Of a stretch of DNA of 64,000 nucleotides, positions 56,446 through 64,000 are shown in pieces. The DNA is from Nereocystis luetkeana (Eukaryota; Sar; Phaeophyceae; Laminariales; Laminariaceae): contig JARUPZ010000024.1 of NCBI GenBank assembly GCA_031213475.1, positions 248,001 to 312,000 on the forward strand, in the 5' to 3' direction. The notes under the pieces are model-generated. The model had not been told where the DNA came from. It made no database searches and saw only the letters and a list, made by a program, of their open reading frames with translations. Each line of letters begins with the position of its first letter. Position 1 is the stretch's first letter. A program made the position numbers and the translations under genes.

Positions 56446-57375
56446 TTAACGTTGGTTGAGGAGGGCGAACTCGGTGCCCAGAGGACCGGACACGCGGTAG
56501 TCCGCAACGGTCCCACGGAAAGCCTCATACCCCTCCATCACCTCTCGGCCGTCCTTGTCCAACACCGGGCGGGCCGTTTCACCCAGGATTCCCGACAGCG
56601 ACTCATTTTCGAGGGAGAGGCCGTGCAGCCCGACGTCCATCTGCCAGAACTCCAAATCGGGCAAGACGCGGCCCTCCCAATCCAAGTCACCACCGCCTTG
56701 GTAGTTCGTCCCGACGTTGAGGCGCACAGTGACGGTGGGTGTCACGATCTGGAAGACCGCATGGATCGACTGTAAGTCTGCGAGATCGTGCTGTTCGATG
56801 TACTGCCTGCACCAAGTGGGCGCCGCCATGTCATCGAAACGTAGGATCCAGTCTTCGAACGTTTCCATGGGGGCTAGCTCGCGGGTGCCTTGCAGCATTT
56901 CATCATACATGCGGGCCCAAATCTTGTCCCCGCCAAACTGACGGCACTCTGCCGGCAGGTTAGACGCCGAAAAAGTGATGCCATCTACCACGTACGCATC
57001 CCTGGAGAATCGAAGGAGGCCTTCTACTTCTTCGCCGTCGACTAAAGCACGCAGTCCGCCGTTGGCAAGGCAGGGCGAGGCCCCGTCGGGACAGCCGCTG
57101 GTCGAAACGTCATAAGGGTTGTCCACTTCGACAACAAGAGAATGCCCCTCCGACATGACGCTGAGGCCCGTGATCAGCTGGCGGTCAGGGAACTCCCCAG
57201 GCAGGGGGGCGGTGAGCCGCACGTTGATATGGAGACCGGCGTCACTGTCCTTCACCATGTTGTACCATGCACCGTCGATACCAGACCAATCAATCTTCTG
57301 GCCGCGAAGTCCTTTCATGTGCGGATCTTTGCACATGTCTGATCCATCCGGGCACTCTGTGTTGTTCGTGTTCAA
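56446..57375 (-). CDS. Root-cap / von Willebrand D-like domain protein (probably last exon)
   Basis: The open frame of about 310 codons ends at TAA 56446. It lacks an ATG at its upstream end: the first in-frame codon that could initiate is TTG (57375), the first ATG is at residue 14 (57336), and an in-frame stop lies just above at about 57394. An upstream exon, likely with a signal peptide, is therefore probable, with ACACAG at about 57350 a possible splice acceptor. Residues 16-35 (KDPHMKGLRGQKIDWSGIDG) and 40-60 (VKDSDAGLHINVRL) match the opening of root-cap/late-embryogenesis and vWD-like domains ('DPH...G..G...F'). The C-terminal MDVGLHGLSLENESLSGILG, then ETARPV, matches the 'GVLGxTYRP' close of that family. 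Several Cys (residues 9, 15, 94, 101, 143, 194) suggest disulfides and secretion. The role is probably structural or extracellular; no enzyme motif is seen. The frame is intact, with GC-rich third positions unlike the surroundings. Confidence 0.72.
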   Translation of the reverse strand: MNTNNTECPDGSDMCKDPHMKGLRGQKIDWSGIDGAWYNMVKDSDAGLHINVRLTAPLPGEFPDRQLITGLSVMSEGHSLVVEVDNPYDVSTSGCPDGASPCLANGGLRALVDGEEVEGLLRFSRDAYVVDGITFSASNLPAECRQFGGDKIWARMYDEMLQGTRELAPMETFEDWILRFDDMAAPTWCRQYIEQHDLADLQSIHAVFQIVTPTVTVRLNVGTNYQGGGDLDWEGRVLPDLEFWQMDVGLHGLSLENESLSGILGETARPVLDKDGREVMEGYEAFRGTVADYRVSGPLGTEFALLNQR

Positions 57376-60300
57376 ATTCGGACGAATGCACGTTTACTAG
57401 AGGAACGAGTTCGAGATGTTACGCACTTTTTCGCTAGCGGCGCCGACCTCGAATGTTGGCCACGATCGCACAAACACGCTTTAAGCACACGCAGACAGCC
57501 TAGCAATGCACTTCGCATGAAGATGTTCAATGTTGAGGCGTATTCGTCTGAAGGACTTAAGGACTTTACACGGTGCCGACGGTGTTATGGCGCACTGTAG
57601 CACTCAGTGAAGTACGAGTCGTGCCTGGTACAACCCCCAAAGTGAAGAAATACAACTGTCTCTTACCACGCAAGTGCAGGAGCCTACCGACAAGATTGAC
57701 CCGTAAGCGTATCGGCAAGGGAAGCGGTTATGTACGCGGACCATGGATGGCAGGCGGGCAGATCAATAAGGAAGAAACGCTACTTGTAATGCGTACAGCA
57801 GTGCTACAGCCATCTGTTGAAGTGTGCCCTGTTGAAGTGTGCCGTCAATCACACCTCGTCTCGACGATGACCGCACGCCGAGGTACTGCACCGTTTCCAC
57901 CTTTCTACAAAAAGGCTCGGGATCCCCATGGATATATTCGCAATAAGGTAGTATTTCTTGAATATCTATAGTGTGCGTTCATACACCAAGCTGTGGTTTT
58001 CACTGCTTGCTATCAATACCATCAGCACTACTAACCGAACAGGTAGGTACAAATCTGAGTGCAACAGTGGCGGCACCACCAACCAGCCAATCAATCACAA
58101 AAAATCAGGAAATTTAAAGTGAATCCGAAACCTTTAGCCTGTTGACGGCGGTACAGATAGATGGTGTTGTATCGCGGAGTGCATTTAGTTGACGCCCTTG
58201 TTGAGGGGTTTCGCGGTAGAGAAACCGGTTCGCTAAAAAAAGGTAAACATGTTGGGTGGATCAATGGCGCGGTAGAGGCCAAGATACGGACAAAATGCGT
58301 AGTGAGTGGGCGTCGACAAAGGTCAACGAGAGAAAAACATACCAGGGTATATACTAGTAACACACAACAAGAAGAGCAAAAACACGACCACAATCGAAAA
58401 CAAAAACACAAGAACAGCATCGAAACCAAAAGCACAGGGAAGATACAAACAAAAAACGAGAAGAAGAAAGTGCAGGGCGTGTTTGAGGCCCGTCAACACA
58501 CTCTCGTCAACATGTCCTCTCTCCGGATAGCAGTACCGGTTGGGCACCATTGTACGGACCTGCCCACACCAGATCTCCTTAAAGAATACCTTAAAGAATA
58601 CCCACATACCCCGTACAACTGTGAATACCCGAGCATCGCTCCGGACTCTACCAAGGCCCTTCCGGCCAATACCTATCGAGACACACGTCTACATGGTTCC
58701 AACCGCAACAATACTAACGAATCGTTATTGAGCGACTACCAATCGGTATTCAGGTTAAAAAAAAGACGTGTTGTTCACATGAACCCCTGCTGATTTGCCG
58801 GGAAATCTGCGCTACTCCACTGCTGTGCGCACCCAACCCCTGACTACGACTGAATGGACAATCAAACGAATGAGGCTTCCATCGTCACACCGTACCTGGC
58901 GTAAACGCTGGTTGGTGCCATGCAGGAGAAGATCCATCGTCCCGGGTGGCAAGAAGAGCAAGGCAAGCAAGGACCGCGTGTTAAAAAGTGTGTTCGCCAC
59001 GACGCCTCGACACCGTACCGAAGATAGTGCCACACATCGGTTCGCGTTAAAACAAATAGGGCACGATATTTGGCGATATTTGAGATTTAATCGCCTGTTC
59101 GTTGAACATGCGATGTACGGGTGTTGGTGTGGGTGATGTTCAACTTGAAGATGTACCTGCCCCTTCGTCAACACACCGATTTGCTGTCTGGATTTGGCCA
59201 AACCGTGCTGAGGTTCCACGGAGGCACTTACGACGCATTGACAAACCCCAACACAGACACTTAACCAGGTCAGAAAAGCCGGCGGTGACATCATAATGTT
59301 ATTCTCGTCCGAACGAGAGACGACCGCGCATCGGAAGACACGTGTCGAGCATCAGAATCAAGCAAAGGTCCGCGTAGATGGTCCCCTGGGTTTCACAGGA
59401 ATCTCAGCCAGCCAGCTTTATACGTCGCCGTACGATAGTTGCCGATAAAGGCTATCCGACTCACCGCATGGTGCGGTGAAATCACTGCTAAAGCACACGC
59501 CTGATGCGCAAAAGCAGCCTGTGGGAGCATAACACACCTGCACAAATACCAACGTGCGCGAAGCATGCGATATGTCATTGGTATGGCCGTGTTTCCCCGC
59601 GACTGCTGACTTGCGGTGGATATCTTGCGCCTACTGACAATATCAGCACCCAGCCTGCAACGAGCATGACGCCGTGATAATGACAGGGTCAACAACCGGC
59701 ACACTGTGGGAGAACACCTTACAACGAAAATAACGGCAATGGATTGCTACACGACGGTTCGCTTGTGGCTTGACGAGTGACCTACGCAGGGATAAAAAGC
59801 CCCCGTGCTCGAGGTCCCCATTTATCACAGTGGCGGTCTCCCGGGCAGGCAGGCGTTGTGGCGATGATGAGGTGCCATCGAATGGTGAGAAGTGTCTATT
59901 ATTATTGATGATGTGCTTAAAACGTGCTACGGCAGAGGTTGAGGTTGCACGTGTTTACACCGAAAACAATTATCTCGCTGACGGCTGACGGGACTGCTCA
60001 ATACCCGGGGCGTACATACATGTTGATATTAATAGTAATGATTGTGAAATGTTCGTCTTTTTTGTCCAACTTTTCTCTCCGGACAAGCACTTCTCTGCGA
60101 TATAAAACGTGTTTCGCTCAACGTTTACAGCAACATGGCGGATCGTGTATCCGCCTTACGAAGCTAAGCCAATTTTGCATAAACGTCGGCCGCTGGGGAG
60201 AGGTGTATAACTCCCCACGTGCAGAGTCCGGGAGTGTTAAGGCACGACCCCTACTGTACGTAGCATGCCCAGATTTTGAGTGTGCACCAAGACACAAACG

Positions 60301-60970
60301 AAACACGTCAATTTGTCCGGGTCTGACCCAGGCTACGGTAAAAGGCCCATTGTCTCTGGAGGGCCTCGGCCACTCCGGCAAGTGGCTAAACGCCCTTGGT
60401 AAAAACAAAGTTCAAGTTGTTTTCCGTGGGTACAGCTTGACCAAACAGTGGCATGGCGATGCAGATCGTAAGGTGAAATCGCGCAAAAACTTGGGTCTGC
60501 AGTGAAACCGGTAGCCCCTTGCTTGAGGGCGCCGAATAAAGAGCATCTAAACGCGATCCGGCTAACGTGGCATTGATAGTGACCTGACTAACGTGGTATT
60601 GATAGGCTGCTCACGGCGAAAGCTGTGTCGGGTTGCCGAGTAGCGCAGGCCACGCCGGTCCCAGCATCGACACAATTCCCAGGTAGTCCCGCCGTCGCAC
60701 ATCCGCTGGAAATGTCTGCTTCAGAAGGGGTGCACTGTCCCCATTATGTATGTGGCGTAGAGGGAGGGGTTTTGACAGAAAGAGGGTTAAACATTGATAT
60801 GGGGGATATAAGCTTAGTAGTGTATATCGACCCTCACCGGCGACAAGGCGAGTAAGGCGGAGCAACCAAGGACGTGCTTAGGGCTGTCAATCTCGGGGTG
60901 CACGCTTCTTCACTAGAGCGCCTTTCGAGGACCGACTGCAAGCCCTAAGTCTTGGGCTGCATGTCCCCCG
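57376..60970. other. Unassigned region with several medium ORFs
   Basis: Plus-strand frames at 57573-57971 (132 codons), 58161-58793 (210, with a Lys/Gln/Asn-rich middle and LLKEYLKEYPHTPYNCEYPS near its C-terminus), 58795-59136 (113) and 59924-60505 (193) follow one another. A minus frame at 59294-58812 starts with a signal-peptide-like MMSPPAFLTWLSVCVGVCQC. No domain is recognised on either strand. I see none of the window's repeat families and no TACCAGGTA here, so the region differs from its surroundings. It may hold one or more unrecognised spliced genes, or decayed sequence. Confidence 0.3.
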
Positions 60971-61080
60971 CCCTTCTCACCACTTCATCGTTGCCCTTCT
61001 CACCACTTCATCGTTGCCCTTCTCACCACTTCATCGTTGCCCTTCTCACCACTTCATCGTTGCCCTTCTCACCGCTTGCT
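60971..61080 (+). repeat. 23 bp minisatellite, 4.7 units
   Basis: Four identical head-to-tail copies of a 23 bp unit starting CCCTTCTCACCACTTCATCG, and a fifth that diverges after CCCTTCTCACC. Perfect identity indicates recent expansion. Confidence 0.95.
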
Positions 61081-62314
61081 AAGTCTGTGCATTGTCCAAG
61101 CAGGCGGTTTGGGCGGCTTGAAGCACCCACAGGAAGGCCCAAGCAGAGCGAAATACGGACATGTTTGCAGTGATGTCGTGTCGCCGTCGACCCAGTATCT
61201 CACTCCTGGTTTTTCTGGCGTAAACGCGGCAGAAAACCACGGTTGAAAGAAGATTGCGTTACGTATAACATTTAATTATTTGTTGTACCTGCTATTTCCA
61301 ACAGCAGCTCTTTAAATTGCTCTGCTTCTTTCGGCCGTCTCTTTTCGGAACTGTTTCTTTTTTTTTAGTTCTAGCTTAAGTGTTCTACATCTATCTGTGC
61401 AAGCTCCTACCTCGCCTTCCTTCGATGTATCTCGGCTGCTGACCGTCTGTCCGTATTAGACAAGAAAGAGTGATCCGTAGTTCTTACGTCCGCTGCTCAT
61501 ACGTGTACTTCCGTTTCGTTGCTACTGCCATTCCCTGCTATTAACACTTTGAATTCAAGGATAGAACTCCCCCCTTTTGTACGCTTTGTCCAGTCCATTC
61601 TGGTTCTGGCTTTCTTTCCTCTGTCGTTCGACGCCTTAGGGTTGTTTTGCGCGAGGGACTTTAAGATGTCTTCTCCCTTCTCACTACCAGGTATTTGCTA
61701 CGTCCCCATATATATGGTCCACTCTTCTTCTCATTCGGGTCGCTTGCCCTCCTTAGTGTTTGGAATAAAGCCTCCCACTAGTATTACCTTTTCTTGCCTT
61801 TTATATTTTGTTACATCCACTTCTACTTCTTCTCCGAACTTCGACTCTGGGGGCATAATATATATAGTCAATCGGCGCGAAATTAACAGACAAATCGGAA
61901 AAATGGGAACGAAGCCTAAAATGAGAACCAAGCCGTATCTATCTCCAGAACCATGTGGTGTATCAGATAACCTAAATGATCCTGCGAAACCCCTTGGTCA
62001 GCCCTGTGAGAGGAGCTCGTCAGAACGGTCATGCTCCATCTCGTGCCTTCGGGTGGGCGCAAATAGCGATATACGCTGGCTCTATTGTGATTTCTCTAGA
62101 TGCTGGCTACCGCGGCGATGCCGAGGACTTCCAGCCTGAGCGACAGCTCATTCGAAGGCTGCTGTACAGCCCCACAGGACTGTCAACTTTTTTTCTTGGA
62201 GTTAGTTGTACACAATTGGTTTGCTTTCTAAAAAAAAACGTCCGTTCCCATTTTTCCGTTTTGTCTGTTAGGGAAAGAGACACGTTATGTCCGCCGGAGG
62301 CCATAATTTCGCGG
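61081..62314. other. No confidently recognisable gene
   Basis: A 206-codon plus frame (61519-62139) is hydrophobic at first and Ser/Arg-rich later, without a motif. On the minus strand 61931-61731 includes YKRQEKVILVGGF, faintly like an ATPase-fold strand but too short to assign. A TACCAGGTA is at 61685. Confidence 0.35.
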
Positions 62315-62640
62315 GAGAGATTTTATCGGCGGGACGGGACAGTAATTTTTCATGGTCACGGCGGAACGGGACGGTAATTGTTAGGTGTCACGGCGGGACG
62401 GGACGGTAATTATCCGGTATCACGGCGGGACGGGACGGTAATTTTCAACGGGAGAGATTTTATCGGCGGGACGGGACGGTAATTTTCAACGGGAGAGATT
62501 TTATCGGCGGGACGGGACGATATGTGACGACGGTCAGGGAATTTGTCGGCGCGACGGGACGGCGGGACCATTTTGACGGCGGTTTTACCGCCCTGTCCCG
62601 CCGTTACCGCCGTTACCGTCCCGCCGAAATACCGTGATAA
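62315..62640 (-). repeat. CCGTCCCG-rich tandem element, copy 3 (inverted)
   Basis: In reverse complement it has the same head as 14895-15235 (GGTAACGGCGGTAACGGCGG, GCCGTCAAAATGGTCC, CCGTCGTCACATATCG). An array of TTACCGTCCCGTCCCGCC units follows, with GATAAAATCTCTCCCG or GTGACACC spacers. About seven units of 33-43 bp. Confidence 0.85.
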
Positions 62641-63435
62641 GCCTTGCTATTTCCAGGGATTTTTCGGCCGAGCACGTTGCATTTTTTCCAAGAAACTTCA
62701 CGGCCATCGACATATATATCTCGACGCCGCCGTCACGATGATTGCTGGTTTGGGATTCAATTGTTTGTTTTTTCAAAAGGTATGAACGTCATTGGAAACA
62801 TTGCTCTGGATGGACCGTATATATGTGAGATGTATTGTTTGGCTCCCGCCCCCCTGGTAATATTTTTCCATACGATTTCGTCAAACATAGTGTCTTTCAC
62901 CACCTACCTCTTAAACTTCTATTATTATGTCATTATGTCACACAGGCACTTTTGGCTCCCCGCCCCCCCTATTCTTGCTAGTCGGCCCCTCCCTCTTTTT
63001 TCCCATCCATGCGTACTCGTCAATTCTGCATTATTCCCTCCCCCCCCCGTTCATTTAGCGCTTTTTTTGGTAAGTGCACCTAATGTCGGGGATTTTAAGA
63101 GTAGTAACTGACGAGACTTACTTCCACCGCCCAATGGAAATCGGTCAAGTTTTATGGGTATCTTATCACGAGATCCGACCTTCATCTCAATTGACCGTGT
63201 CGGGGTTACCATGCTGCGTTGGTGTGTTGATGTGTGTGCGTGTAAGGCGGTCTGCTTTCGTACTACCAGGTATTAATAGTGTTTTTTGTGTGCTACCCCT
63301 TTACTACCAGTATTACAATATATATGGGAGGAACTACAGGCGAAAACTTACCGGGTACTAACTACCTGTAAAAACTTACCGGGTACTATTAATAGTATAA
63401 TACCTGGTATTGGTTGTGCATGTACATTGTGACAC
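62641..63435. other. No recognisable gene
   Basis: This includes TACCAGGTA at 63264 and 63401 and a 26 bp tandem pair with TACCGGGTA at about 63344-63390. Frames lack motifs. Confidence 0.4.
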
Positions 63436-63688
63436 GCGTTCTACGATAGAGGTAGCACATTTCCGCTAAAAAAAATCGGGAGGCCAATCTTTTTTCGAAA
63501 AAAGCCGTACATTATTATATATTATAGTAAAATTGTTGTATACCTAAGTCATTGGATTATTCATCGGGACGCAATTAATTATTGGGTTTTGTGCTGAAGT
63601 CAGTTTTCGGGTGAGGTATGGAGCTCCCCTAGTGACGAGCTGCAAAAACAATTACCAGGTAGGATGAACCTGTATCATCGTGGAACGC
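63436..63688 (+). mobile_element. 250 bp TIR MITE (family 2), copy d
   Basis: The left end GCGTTCTACGATAGAGGTAG matches the consensus. The right end GATGAACCTGTATCATCGTG, then GAACGCC, is slightly decayed. Shared interior: CATCGGGACGCAATTA, GCTGAAGTCAGTTTTCGGGT, GAGGTATGGAGCTCC. It carries TACCAGGTA at 63653 near its right end. Confidence 0.9.
63653..63661. repeat. TACCAGGTA micro-insertion in MITE copy d
   Basis: Copy d reads AAACAAT-TACCAGGTA-GGATGAACC. Copy c in the same orientation reads AAAAAT-TA-GGGTGACCC and copy b AAAAGA-TA-GGGTGAACC. The difference is a clean CCAGGTA insertion at a conserved TA. Confidence 0.8.
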
Positions 63689-64000
63689 CCCATGTCAATC
63701 TATGCCTGGTTAGTTGAGGTTTTTCTGATGACTACATAAGTTTTGTATTTCGGTCTTAGCGTTATGGAAAAAAACGATTAGGTGAGTAGTAAGTTTACGT
63801 CTAGTTCGGATTTATTTGTGCTTTGATACGGGGGAAAAAAACAAAACGAGATGATGAGTAATTTTGTGGCCTGAATCTGGTTTATTGTGTCAAATCAACT
63901 GATTATATACCTGGTATAGCTCAATCGCTTCAACGTCTAAATCAATTTTTTGCGCTTTGAATAATTGACAAAAAAAAAATGTGTATTTCTTTCATGCCTA
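63689..64000. other. No recognisable gene
   Basis: AT-rich sequence to the window end with one TACCTGGTA at 63908. Confidence 0.4.

Noticed and set aside
57376..60970. Integrated phaeovirus-like segment
   Set aside because: No core viral gene motif (capsid, polymerase, primase, integrase) is visible in any frame.
61731..61931. Possible Hsp70-like fragment (KVILVGGF) on the minus strand
   Set aside because: A single short match-like word in a 66-codon frame with no other family motif.

Overview
This window reads as repeat-saturated nuclear DNA of a eukaryote, most likely a stramenopile and probably a brown alga. That assignment is inference. It rests on the ankyrin-type gene remnant at 46.5-48.3 kb, whose repeats carry the 'GCPWD' signature I associate with brown-algal and other stramenopile families. 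It also rests on a non-LTR retrotransposon tail of a type I associate with oomycetes and other stramenopiles, on abundant small inverted-repeat elements, and on low gene density with long stretches of no recognisable coding sequence. No tRNA, rRNA, operon, CRISPR array or bacterial-style signal was found.

Only two open frames look like real, largely undamaged protein genes: a single-ankyrin-repeat protein (13108-14061, minus) and a root-cap/von Willebrand D-like domain protein (56446-57375, minus, probably a terminal exon). The rest of the recognisable coding sequence is decayed. There is an R2-like LINE with RING-like finger, reverse transcriptase and CCHC plus restriction-like endonuclease (41517-37802, minus), with frameshifts and a lost catalytic Asp. 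There is a 5'-truncated second LINE (34135-33200, minus), a frameshifted ankyrin gene (46459-48339, plus) and a patchy unidentified coding remnant (31661-30885, minus).

Most of the window is built from small repeat families that can be defined by comparing copies inside the window: (1) a ~110 bp TIR MITE, ends TTACGGGGGACCATAG, TA target site, about ten copies including nested ones; (2) a ~250 bp TIR MITE, ends GCGTTCTACGATAGAGGT, four copies; (3) a ~90-105 bp hairpin element with CCGCAGTCCC/GGGACTGCGG arms, four copies; (4) a ~320 bp tRNA-like SINE; (5) a (CAA)n-tailed SINE-like family, four copies; (6) CCGTCCCG-rich tandem elements, three copies; (7) several copies of unclassified 200-500 bp repeats; and three large palindromes (1853-2358, 9437-9990, and a 2.8 kb structure at 27507-30338).

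The most unusual signal is a dispersed 9-mer, TACCAGGTA/TACCTGGTA, at 21 separate places (23 counting overlapping doubles). In four cases a second copy of the host repeat shows the empty site, and the 9-mer then reads as a 7 bp insertion that turns TA into TA-CC(A/T)GG-TA. This looks like either the footprint of an excising TA-target transposon or a micro-insertion process. I regard it as the best candidate here for something undescribed.

Layout: 0-12.9 kb repeats and palindromes; 13.1-14.1 kb ankyrin gene; 14.3-27.5 kb repeats; 27.5-30.3 kb giant inverted repeat; 30.9-34.1 kb coding and LINE remnants; 34.4-35.3 kb C-rich then G-rich tracts; 37.6-41.5 kb R2-like LINE; 43.5 kb nested MITEs; 46.0-48.3 kb CTG microsatellite and ankyrin pseudogene; 48.9-51.3 kb MITEs and hairpins; 51.3-56.4 kb featureless with a purine-rich block; 56.4-57.4 kb root-cap-like gene; 57.4-61.0 kb unassigned ORFs; 61-64 kb minisatellite, CCGTCCCG array and MITE.
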